A DNA stretch of 5,411 nt, from positions 1-5,411 of the forward strand of contig JAUWLG010000111.1 in NCBI GenBank assembly GCA_030613795.1. Reading direction: 5' to 3'. A model generated the notes under the pieces. It saw only the letters and a list, made by a program, of their open reading frames with translations, was not told where the DNA came from and searched no databases. Each line of letters begins with the position of its first letter. Within the stretch, counting starts at the first letter, position 1. The position numbers and the translations under genes were made by a program. Positions 1 through 5,411 of the stretch are shown here, piece by piece. Origin of the DNA: Helicobacteraceae bacterium. GTDB lineage: Bacteria > Campylobacterota > Campylobacteria > Campylobacterales > Sulfurimonadaceae.

Positions 1-694
1 AAGATGCTTGAACAACAGAGCAAAATGGCGGCGATGGGCGAGATGCTCGATGCTGTTGCCCCACCAGTGGAAACAACCGCTCAATGCCCTGACAATGTAC
101 TCTGACCTGCTCCATAGCGATTTTGAAGAGGGCAATGTCGATAAAGCCTACATCGATGATATGCTCGAAGGGGTACAGGTTCAGATCGACCATATGACCA
201 CAACACTTGGCGAGTTTAGAAACTTTTTTCGCCCAAACAGTACCGTTAGCACCTTTGAACTGCTAAAGCTTGTTAATTCCGTTCTCTTTTTGGTCAAAGA
301 TGAATTTATGAAAAACAGCATCACCGTTGATGTCCAGATCGATAAGACGATCACTCTAGAAGGCAATGAAAATGAGTTTAAACACCTTATCTTAAACATC
401 ATCAACAACGCCAAAGATGCCTTTAACGAACAAGAGATCAAAGGTCGTAACATTGTTATTGAAGCTTCCCAAGATGGAGATACTACGCAACTTAACATTC
501 AAGACAATGCCGGTGGTATACCGGAGAATGTCATAGCACACATCTTTGAAGCCAATGTTACAACCAAAGAGGCAGGAAAAGGAACAGGAATCGGGCTCTA
601 TATGAGCGCACAGATCGTTGAGAAGATGAACGGGACGATCACCGTAGTCAATGTAGACGATGGCGCCAGTTTTACCATTTTATTAAAAGTATAA
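1..694 (+). CDS. Sensor histidine kinase, C-terminal part, frameshifted (5' end outside window)
   Basis: This is the transmitter half of a two-component sensor kinase, which autophosphorylates on a His and passes phosphate to a response regulator. Bases 1-60 read in frame 1 as a coil ending S-K-M-A-A-M-G-E-M-L-D-A-V-A. The continuation H-Q-W-K-Q-P-L-N (His codon 62-64) is in frame 2, so one extra C in the run 59-62 splits the gene. Unshifted, frame 1 stops at TGA 103-105. Counting from the TTG at base 8, the frame-2 protein has the N-box around N130 and N134, G1 box D166-N-A-G-G-I-P, F-box F180-E, and G2 box G192-T-G-I-G-L-Y, ending in TAA at 692-694. That is a complete HATPase_c domain. The first 18 residues of an ORF begun at base 8 are out-of-frame and not real. 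The H-box resembles the Q-P-L class (DctB-like). The sensor domain, signal and cognate regulator are not visible. The family call is sure; functionality depends on whether the extra C is real. Confidence 0.9.
   Translation, partial: RCLNNRAKWRRWARCSMLLPHQWKQPLNALTMYSDLLHSDFEEGNVDKAYIDDMLEGVQVQIDHMTTTLGEFRNFFRPNSTVSTFELLKLVNSVLFLVKDEFMKNSITVDVQIDKTITLEGNENEFKHLILNIINNAKDAFNEQEIKGRNIVIEASQDGDTTQLNIQDNAGGIPENVIAHIFEANVTTKEAGKGTGIGLYMSAQIVEKMNGTITVVNVDDGASFTILLKV
59..62 (+). other. Frameshift site: CCCC run where CCC is expected
   Basis: With three Cs the kinase reads A-V-A-H-Q-W-K-Q-P-L-N without interruption across this point. With the four present, the frame runs into TGA at 103-105. The event falls immediately before the phospho-acceptor His codon. 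It may be a homopolymer sequencing or assembly error, or a genuine mutation. A 4-base tract is too short for typical slipped-strand phase variation. Confidence 0.85.
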
Positions 695-913
695 ACAACG
701 AAAGATGGCGATACCCAAGGGGGGCAGACCCAGCTCATCTCACCCAAACAGAACTGCAGAGGTTCTAGATTTGGTGCAGGTTGTACAAGTTGTTTAGCCG
801 ACAGCGTACAATCGGTACGCCGAGAGCTAAACTTTTACGATGTGGCATTTAGTGCCACCCTCTATAGAGCTTTAGCTCTTTATGTGCAAGATGCGCTGAA
901 GCTAGGACTTCTC
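695..913. other. Structured convergent intergenic spacer; possible non-coding RNA or 3'UTR
   Basis: This 219-bp stretch separates the kinase (+) and pssA (-) and has no convincing gene, but it is rich in inverted repeats. H1 is 703-740: AGATGGC pairs with GC(T)CATCT, enclosing a G6 run at 719-724 flanked by CCC triplets. H2 is 741-776: AGAAC 750-754 pairs with GTTCT 762-766, and CCAAA 744-748 with TTTGG 770-774. H3 is 792-832 (listed separately). H4 is 842-858: GTGGCA / TGCCAC, perfect, with a 5-nt loop. H5 is 866-879: AGAGC / GCTCT with a TTTA loop. The first base of H6 is at 896. Alternative pairings exist: the palindrome TTGTACAA at 781-788 can pair with GTACAA 806-811, and AGAGG 758-762 with CCTCT 859-863. 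I match it to no known RNA family. A processed 3'UTR, a terminator region or an independent small RNA are all possible. Confidence 0.45.
792..836 (+). terminator. Candidate intrinsic terminator of the histidine kinase transcript
   Basis: The outer stem GTTTAGC 792-798 pairs perfectly with GCTAAAC 826-832. Inside it, CG 799-800 pairs with CG 821-822 and GCGTAC 804-809 with GTACGC 815-820 around the loop AATCG. That makes about 15 bp with two 3-nt bulges. TTTT follows at 833-836 on the + strand only; the minus strand has no T-run after the stem. It lies about 100 nt beyond the kinase stop. The T-tract is short, so termination efficiency is uncertain, and it could instead be a domain of a structured RNA. 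Confidence 0.4.
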
Positions 914-922
914 CTACTTCAG
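896..922. repeat. Inverted repeat overlapping the pssA stop codon
   Basis: CTGAAG 896-901 pairs with CTTCAG 917-922 and TAGGA 903-907 with TCCTA 912-916, leaving C902 bulged and the loop CTTC at 908-911. The 11-bp hairpin contains the pssA TAG (914-916). Neither strand has a T-run after it, so it is not a textbook intrinsic terminator. It may protect the operon mRNA 3' end or act as part of a convergent terminator. Confidence 0.4.
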
Positions 923-1636
923 TAACTTTGAACGTTTGTATAGATGGATTAGCGATAAAACCGGTCCATATACGATATAGAGTGTAAAGAAGATTGCAAA
1001 TCCCTCAATCGGGTAGATAAAGATAAACATCGCCACAGCAACGATAGCGACAAAGGCACGTCGCATATGTTTTTTATCCATATCCACTTTTTTGAAACTT
1101 GGGTAACGGATGTTACTGACCATCAATACAGCTACAACCAAGGCAATGATCAAGATGACCAGTTTATACTCCGCTAAGAAGCTGTACTCTTCAAACAAAA
1201 GTACCAAGATAGAGACAAAAACCGCAGCCGTTGGAATGGGAACGCCAATGAAGACAGAGGGTTCTGTCTCGCCTGTCATCACATTAAAACGGGCAAGACG
1301 AATACCGCCAAAGATGACAAACAGTGCACTTGTCATAATGCCGAAACGTCCAAAGTCTAGACCCGCATAGAGGTAGATAAGCATTGCTGGAGCCGCACCA
1401 AAAGCAACAATGTCTGCTAAAGAGTCAAACTCAACACCAAATTGGCTACAAGTGTTGGTCATACGCGCTACACGCCCATCCAAACCGTCAAAGATAAGTG
1501 ACAGCAACACCATCCATGCCGCTAAGACAAAGTTGCCTTCAACCGCAGATATAATACTGAAGACACCCGCAAAGATACTTGACGCCGTAAAGAAGTTAGG
1601 TAGAAGGTAGGCGAGTTGTGTGGGCTGCTTTTTCAT
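914..1636 (-). CDS. pssA: CDP-diacylglycerol--serine O-phosphatidyltransferase (phosphatidylserine synthase, membrane type)
   Basis: PssA condenses CDP-diacylglycerol with L-serine to give phosphatidylserine and CMP in the inner membrane, the first committed step to phosphatidylethanolamine. The 240-residue protein carries the full CDP-alcohol phosphotransferase signature: D50, D53-G54, A57-R58, G67, D71 and D75, with spacing D-x2-D-G-x2-A-R-x8-G-x3-D-x3-D. These acidic residues bind the catalytic divalent metal. F-I-G-V-P-I-P at about 129-135 matches the F-x-G-x-P-x-P segment typical of bacterial type II PssA. About eight hydrophobic segments are visible, near 16-33, 37-50, 80-93, 100-112, 130-149, 157-174, 194-211 and 213-231. 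The start at 1636 begins M-K-K-Q, with L-P-N-x-F-T following as is usual for the family. It lies 2 nt after the upstream stop with no strong Shine-Dalgarno, so translation is probably coupled. It is the last gene of the operon. Confidence 0.96.
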   Translation of the reverse strand: MKKQPTQLAYLLPNFFTASSIFAGVFSIISAVEGNFVLAAWMVLLSLIFDGLDGRVARMTNTCSQFGVEFDSLADIVAFGAAPAMLIYLYAGLDFGRFGIMTSALFVIFGGIRLARFNVMTGETEPSVFIGVPIPTAAVFVSILVLLFEEYSFLAEYKLVILIIALVVAVLMVSNIRYPSFKKVDMDKKHMRRAFVAIVAVAMFIFIYPIEGFAIFFTLYIVYGPVLSLIHLYKRSKLLK

Positions 1637-1638
1637 AA

Positions 1639-2277
1639 TTAAGAGAAGAATCCCAGAAGGGTCTCGCCTGCACGAACTTTTTCACCCACTTTCACCGCTA
1701 TACGGGAATTAGCCGGCAGGGAAACAGTACTCTCACCTTTAACCATCAGGCCGTAACGCATCCCTTGCATAACAGGGTTTTTTATATTCAAACGGTTTTT
1801 TATCCCCACTGACGCTAAGTGCAGTGTGTGGGTCACACTCACCACTTTGTCATCTTTGCCAAAAACGATATGACTCTGTTCGTTCAGCCGATCAGCTAAA
1901 GGGGCAGAACAGGAGAGATGAGCACCATGCACAGTCTCTGTCTCTTGAACCTCACATGCAAAAGGTACACGTAATATAGCAGTATCCAAGAAGCCTGTTT
2001 TGATCACGATCTTATACAGGTCGATACCGTCGTCAACTTCAACCGTCTCAATACTTTTAATGACACCGTCCGCAACGCTGACAATACTGTCTTCTTGTAG
2101 ATATGGAATAACACGCTCAGGATTACGATAGATCCAGATTGTCACTAGAACCAATAAAAAACTTAAAAATGTTAAAAATTCAGCATCGATAAGCATCAAA
2201 AAAAGCATTAATGCAACGGTCGCTGCAATACATTTAAATCCGTCCTTGGCAATAATGAAAGTGTCGTTGGTCATCAT
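1639..2277 (-). CDS. Phosphatidylserine decarboxylase-like membrane protein, apparently lacking the pyruvoyl-forming site
   Basis: The 212-residue protein has the outline of the short archaeal-type PSD family. Two hydrophobic segments (about 17-31 and 33-50) are followed by Y-R-N-P-E-R-V-I-P (50-58, compare F-F-R-D-P-x-R-x-x-P), V-A-D-G (68-71, compare P-A-D-G), an N-E pair at 132-133, and a C-terminal V-G-E-K-V-R-A-G-E-T. True PSDs cleave themselves at Gly-Ser to form a pyruvoyl group. Here the region reads Y-G-L-M-V-K-G181-E182-S183-T, so Glu stands after the Gly. The conserved D-V-H-V-N-R-x-P reads D98-T-A100-I-L-R103-V-P105, so the catalytic His is replaced by Ala. The Asp of the ADG motif (D70) remains. 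Decarboxylase activity is therefore unlikely. The position between ftsH and pssA suggests a link to phospholipid synthesis, but the function is unknown. ATGA overlaps the ftsH stop; ATG at 2274 is a possible alternative start. Confidence 0.8.
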   Translation of the reverse strand: MMTNDTFIIAKDGFKCIAATVALMLFLMLIDAEFLTFLSFLLVLVTIWIYRNPERVIPYLQEDSIVSVADGVIKSIETVEVDDGIDLYKIVIKTGFLDTAILRVPFACEVQETETVHGAHLSCSAPLADRLNEQSHIVFGKDDKVVSVTHTLHLASVGIKNRLNIKNPVMQGMRYGLMVKGESTVSLPANSRIAVKVGEKVRAGETLLGFFS

Positions 2278-4259
2278 GACTCTTTTTCATCACTTTCATC
2301 GATATGTTTTTGGTCTTGCGACATATCTTCAGCGATCTCACGTTCATCTTCTGCCGAAGTCGTCACTTCAACCTTGGTCTCTATGCCGTTCTCTTTTTCA
2401 AACGTCGTGATCACTTCGCGTACAACATCACCTGAGATATTTTCAGTTTTGTACAGCTCTTCAACCATCTTCTCGATCGCACCACGGTACTCTTCCAAAC
2501 GAGCAACAACAGCATTGTAATGCTCTTCTAACGTTACTTTGATATGTTGATCCATATCTTCCGCCATCTTCTCAGAGTACTCACGAGGCTGACCGCCCAT
2601 ACCGTTGCCAAGAAATGATTGACGCTGTTTTTCTAGAACCATAAGACCTGCGACGTCACTCATACCATAGACCTGAACCATCGACTTGATGATATCGGTT
2701 GCACGTTCAAGGTCATTGCCTGCACCTGTAGAGATCTCACCAATAAAGACCTGTTCAGCTGCACGACCGCCAAGAAGTACATCGACCTCAGCAAGCAGTT
2801 CATATTTCTGCGCCAGGTACTTGTTCTCTTCCGGTGTATTAAGTGTGTAACCAAGGGCTGCAAGACCACGAGGAACGATAGAGACTTTAGAGACCTTCTT
2901 CGCCCCCTTCGTTGTCTCAGCAAGAAGTGCATGCCCACATTCGTGATAAGCGACAATGCGCTGCTCTTTTTTGTTGATACGACGATTTTTCTTGCTCAGG
3001 CCGGCAATAGCGCGTTCAACTGCCTCTTGAAGGTCAGCTTGCATCACTGTTTTTTGACTTTTACGTCCGGCAAGAAGGGCTCCTTCATTAACAATATTCG
3101 CCAAGTCAGCCCCAGCCAGACCTGCCGTTAGACGAGCGATCTCCTCTATCTTAACGTCCGAGTCCATCTTCACACCTTTTACATGGACTTTTAAGATCGC
3201 GATACGCCCTTCATAGTCTGGTTTGTCAACTAAGACTTGTCTATCAAAACGACCTGGACGCATCAGTGCCGGGTCAAGTACTTCAGGACGGTTGGTCGCC
3301 GCTAAAATAATGATCGGCGTATCGGTTCCAAAACCATCCATCTCTGCAAGAAGCTGGTTGAGTGTCTGTTCGCGCTCATCATTACCGCCCATCATACCAC
3401 CGGCTGCACGGCTTTTACCGATAGCATCGATCTCATCAATAAAGATGATCGAAGGGGCATCTTTTTTTGCCTGTTCAAAAAGGTCGCGCACACGTGCAGC
3501 ACCCACACCGACGAACATCTCGATAAAGCTTGAACCAGAAACAGAGAAGAAAGGAACATCCGCCTCACCTGCAACCGCTTTTGCTAAAAGTGTCTTACCT
3601 GTACCCGGGGCACCGACAAGCATAACCCCTTTAGGTATCTTAGCGCCAAGTTCGACATAACGCGCAGGATACTTAAGAAATTCAACGATCTCCTGGACCT
3701 CTTCTTTTGCCTCTTCAACACCGGCGACATCATTAAATTTCGTATTGGGTTTTTCAGAGTTGATCAATTTTTTAGAGCTCCCCATACCGAGAACACCACC
3801 GCCCATGCCCTTTTGCATACGACCTGCAAAAAACATCCATATCGCGATGATGATCAAGAACGGAAATAACCAGCCGAACATCTCGGTAAACCAGTTGCTC
3901 TCAGAGAAACCGCTGTACTCGATCTTCTCTTGATCAAGAAGTGGGACTAAGGTATTGTCATTAGCAACAAGACGTGTTGTGTATAGAGTATTATCACCTT
4001 TAGCACGAATATGTGTTTGACCAATATCGACTTTTGAGACCTGCTTGTTTTTAATCAGCTCTTTAAGTTCAGAGTAGCTCACCTCTTTGTGTTTAGTAGC
4101 ACCTTGCCCGCCAAACTGCTCTCCTATACCACCACCGTTTTCACCGATAAGTGATTTAAAGATCAAGATGACCACTACCGAAAAAATGGCAAAGGTGATC
4201 AGAGGATTTTTGTTAAAAAAATTATCGTTTTTTGGGTCTTTATTACTGTTTTGGCTCAT
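2274..4259 (-). CDS. ftsH: ATP-dependent zinc metalloprotease FtsH
   Basis: FtsH is a hexameric inner-membrane AAA+ protease that extracts and degrades membrane and short-lived cytoplasmic proteins. The 661-residue protein has a transmembrane helix at about 20-37, a periplasmic domain to about 128, a second helix at about 129-146 and a Gly-rich linker. The AAA domain follows: Walker A G-A-P-G-T-G-K-T 216-223, pore loop F249-V-G, Walker B I-I-F-I-D-E-I-D 271-278, and a second region of homology ending R-P-G-R-F-D-R with Arg-finger candidates R337 and R340. The protease domain has the zinc motif H439-E-C-G-H443 and the third ligand D516 in [10 protein letters not shown]. The tail (about 635-661) is acidic. 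Length is normal for the family. Two small departures are Ala in Walker A, where Pro is usual, and Cys in H-E-x-x-H, where Ala is usual; neither removes a catalytic residue. The start is 5 nt after prmA, with an AGGA (4271-4274) inside the prmA end about 11 nt upstream. Confidence 0.98.
   Translation of the reverse strand: MSQNSNKDPKNDNFFNKNPLITFAIFSVVVILIFKSLIGENGGGIGEQFGGQGATKHKEVSYSELKELIKNKQVSKVDIGQTHIRAKGDNTLYTTRLVANDNTLVPLLDQEKIEYSGFSESNWFTEMFGWLFPFLIIIAIWMFFAGRMQKGMGGGVLGMGSSKKLINSEKPNTKFNDVAGVEEAKEEVQEIVEFLKYPARYVELGAKIPKGVMLVGAPGTGKTLLAKAVAGEADVPFFSVSGSSFIEMFVGVGAARVRDLFEQAKKDAPSIIFIDEIDAIGKSRAAGGMMGGNDEREQTLNQLLAEMDGFGTDTPIIILAATNRPEVLDPALMRPGRFDRQVLVDKPDYEGRIAILKVHVKGVKMDSDVKIEEIARLTAGLAGADLANIVNEGALLAGRKSQKTVMQADLQEAVERAIAGLSKKNRRINKKEQRIVAYHECGHALLAETTKGAKKVSKVSIVPRGLAALGYTLNTPEENKYLAQKYELLAEVDVLLGGRAAEQVFIGEISTGAGNDLERATDIIKSMVQVYGMSDVAGLMVLEKQRQSFLGNGMGGQPREYSEKMAEDMDQHIKVTLEEHYNAVVARLEEYRGAIEKMVEELYKTENISGDVVREVITTFEKENGIETKVEVTTSAEDEREIAEDMSQDQKHIDESDEKES
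2280..2286 (-). promoter_or_regulatory. Ribosome binding site for the PSD-like gene, inside the ftsH 3' end
   Basis: On the minus strand AAAAGAG precedes ATGATG. It ends 2 nt before the first ATG (2277) but 5 nt before the second (2274), so the second ATG may be the preferred start. That would shorten the protein by one residue and change the junction from ATGA to TGATG. Either way, translation appears coupled to ftsH termination. Confidence 0.45.
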
Positions 4260-4264
4260 TCTTT

Positions 4265-5098
4265 TTATTTTCCTTTTTTAGATACAACGAGTGTTACCCA
4301 CTCTTCACGCTCAATACGTTTTACAACCGTACAATCAACATATGCTTTTAGCACTTTATCTTCATATTTGTCTAAGATCCCTGAAAGAACCAAGGTACCT
4401 TCATCTTTAAGCAGACGTTTCAGATCACTGGCAATAAAGACGAGGACATCCGCCACAATATTGGCAATGACCACATCATACTTTTTCTGTGTACCCTGTG
4501 CTGACCCTTCCCAGATCTCTCTAAACTCTACGCCGTTGACGTCAGCATTTTCAAGGCTGTTGCCGACAGAGACAGGGTCCGTGTCACAGGCATCTACGAT
4601 AGCGCCCATTTTCGCAGCCGCTATACCTAAGATACCGCTTCCACAACCAATGTCCGCCACCTCATCACCGGCTTTGACCTCAGAAGCAATTGCTTCAAGA
4701 CAGGCTGCCGTCGTTGGATGGTGTCCCGTACCAAAGGCTAAAGCAGGGTCGAGTTCAATGTTTAACATCCCCTCTTTCGCTTCATCCCAAGTTGGATGGA
4801 TATAAAAGGGTCCGATCTCGATCGGCGTGATGCTCTCTTGGTAAGCCTTTACCCAGTCACTGTTTTTCTCTTTTTTGAGTTCGATCTCAACATCAATAGG
4901 TTTTTGAAGGGCTTGTTCAAGCGCCTCTTTAAACTGCTCTACTCCCCAGGAGATCGTCTCTAACTCATCTTCGCTACGCACGATGAAACTGCCGTCACGC
5001 TCTTCAAAACCAATCGGCAGTGTGTCCGCTAAAAAGTCAGCAAACAGCTCCAAGTGAGCCGATGGTGTAATTTTCAGTTCATAGTAATACTCTTGCAT
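4265..5098 (-). CDS. prmA: Ribosomal protein L11 methyltransferase
   Basis: PrmA is a cytoplasmic S-adenosylmethionine-dependent enzyme that methylates amino groups of ribosomal protein L11. The 277-residue protein has an N-terminal substrate-recognition domain (about 1-75), a linker with D81-W ... P-T-W, and a class I methyltransferase domain. Diagnostic motifs are D-P-A-L-A-F-G-T-G (117-125) with H-H-P-T-T following, SAM motif I D149-I-G-C-G-S-G155, an acidic residue after strand 2 (C-D-T-D-P, 171-175), V-I-A-N213-I as the substrate/SAM-pocket motif, and L-S-G-I-L (238-242). The family form of the loop is usually F-G-T-G-T-H-P-T-T, so H126 in place of Thr is a minor variation. The start at 5098 directly follows the hisA stop and has a strong Shine-Dalgarno. 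L11 methylation is dispensable in the bacteria where it has been tested; its place upstream of ftsH recurs in this phylum. Confidence 0.97.
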   Translation of the reverse strand: MQEYYYELKITPSAHLELFADFLADTLPIGFEERDGSFIVRSEDELETISWGVEQFKEALEQALQKPIDVEIELKKEKNSDWVKAYQESITPIEIGPFYIHPTWDEAKEGMLNIELDPALAFGTGHHPTTAACLEAIASEVKAGDEVADIGCGSGILGIAAAKMGAIVDACDTDPVSVGNSLENADVNGVEFREIWEGSAQGTQKKYDVVIANIVADVLVFIASDLKRLLKDEGTLVLSGILDKYEDKVLKAYVDCTVVKRIEREEWVTLVVSKKGK

Positions 5099-5411
5099 CT
5101 ACTGTACTTCCTTTAGGGCTTTTTCCAGGTCGAGTGTTCCCTCATAGTAGGCTTTACCGACAATAACACCTTCAATCTCGCCTGTTGCCTGCAGTGCATC
5201 GATGTCCGCTCTGTCTTTAAGACCACCGCTTGCGATAGTTGGTACGCCAGAGGCTCGTGCGATGTCGAGTGTAAAGTCAACATTGACGCCTGTCAGCATC
5301 CCGTCACGGCCGACATCGGTACAGATAATAGCTTCAACACCGGCCTCTGCAAATACTTTTGCCAAGTCTGTCGCTTTCATCTCACTCACCTCACCCCAGC
5401 CTTCAACAGCC
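5099..5411 (-). CDS. hisA: Phosphoribosylformimino-5-aminoimidazole carboxamide ribotide isomerase, C-terminal part (5' end outside window)
   Basis: HisA opens the ribose ring of ProFAR to give PRFAR, the fourth step of histidine synthesis, using a (beta/alpha)8 barrel in the cytoplasm. About 103 codons are visible. The open frame runs to the window edge at 5411, reading ...[11 protein letters not shown], so an internal GTG at 5387-5389 is not the start. Diagnostic segments are [16 protein letters not shown] (the T-D-x-x-R-D-G active-site loop with its Thr and Asp), I-A-S-G-G-L (phosphate-binding strand 7) and [11 protein letters not shown] (strand 8). R-D-G with G-K-A-x-Y-E-G favours HisA over its paralogue HisF. 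The TAG at 5101-5099 abuts the prmA ATG with no spacer, which places hisA in the same operon. Confidence 0.95.
   Translation of the reverse strand, partial: AVEGWGEVSEMKATDLAKVFAEAGVEAIICTDVGRDGMLTGVNVDFTLDIARASGVPTIASGGLKDRADIDALQATGEIEGVIVGKAYYEGTLDLEKALKEVQ
5107..5114 (-). promoter_or_regulatory. Shine-Dalgarno sequence for prmA
   Basis: The minus strand reads AAAGGAAG, 8 nt before the ATG at 5098, and lies inside the last codons of hisA. It fixes the prmA start and indicates efficient independent initiation despite the zero-length hisA-prmA gap. Confidence 0.7.

Noticed and set aside
59..62. CCCC as a phase-variation tract in the kinase
   Set aside because: Contingency tracts in Campylobacterota are usually eight or more bases, so four Cs would not slip at useful rates.
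758..768. AGAGGTTCTAG resembles the 5' part of a preQ1-I riboswitch, with CACCCTCTAT further on at 857-865
   Set aside because: The two halves are about 90 nt apart rather than a few, the A-rich tail with CUAA is absent, and no queuosine gene follows on the + strand.
705..797. 30-codon ORF starting ATG in the spacer (M-A-I-P-K-G-G...)
   Set aside because: It has only a weak GAAAG next to the ATG, low-complexity composition, and it overlaps the stable hairpins H1 and H2. There is no support for translation.
792..832. GTTTAGC ... GCTAAAC as an integron attC site or a tRNA arm
   Set aside because: The core does not fit GTTRRRY (T at position 4), the order of the core sites is wrong, and at 41 nt there is no tRNA cloverleaf or T-loop.
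3223..3660. 145-residue + strand ORF opposite the ftsH ATPase region
   Set aside because: It is an antisense shadow of the conserved Walker and SRH codons, with no motif of its own. The same applies to the other short ORFs opposite or inside ftsH, pssA and the kinase.
4251..4805. 184-residue + strand ORF opposite prmA
   Set aside because: It is a Ser/Thr-rich antisense shadow of the well-supported prmA, with no recognisable motif.

Overview
The window looks like a chromosomal housekeeping region of a Campylobacterota (Epsilonproteobacteria) bacterium. The best clue is the minus-strand order prmA - ftsH - phosphatidylserine-decarboxylase-like gene - pssA, which I recall from Helicobacter and Campylobacter. 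The kinase H-box style (S-K-M-A-A-M-G-E-M ... H-Q-W-K-Q-P-L-N) is also very common in free-living sulfur oxidisers of this phylum. The base composition seems too GC-rich for Campylobacter or Helicobacter, so a Sulfurovum- or Sulfuricurvum-like organism is my guess, judged by eye only.

Layout. Bases 1-694 (+) hold the C-terminal catalytic half of a sensor histidine kinase whose sensor part lies off the left edge. Its reading frame is broken by one extra C in a CCCC run, exactly one codon before the phospho-acceptor His. Bases 695-913 hold no convincing gene but contain a chain of strong hairpins between two convergent genes. Bases 914-5411 are one tightly packed minus-strand operon, read right to left: hisA (3' part only), prmA, ftsH, a PSD-like membrane protein, and pssA. 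Spacings are 0 nt (TAG|ATG), 5 nt, a 4-nt overlap (ATGA) and 2 nt, so co-transcription and probably translational coupling are expected. No promoter for the operon is visible; it must lie to the right of the window.

How the genes work together. HisA catalyses a step of histidine synthesis and PrmA methylates ribosomal protein L11. FtsH is the membrane AAA+ zinc protease for membrane and regulatory protein turnover. PssA makes phosphatidylserine, the precursor of phosphatidylethanolamine. The protein between FtsH and PssA has the outline of an archaeal-type phosphatidylserine decarboxylase, but it lacks the Gly-Ser self-cleavage pair and the catalytic His. It is probably not a working decarboxylase and may be an accessory membrane protein of phospholipid synthesis.

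Most of the window is ordinary. The points worth a second look are the kinase frameshift, the PSD-like pseudoenzyme, and the structured 220-bp convergent spacer. I found no mobile element, CRISPR array, tRNA or rRNA.
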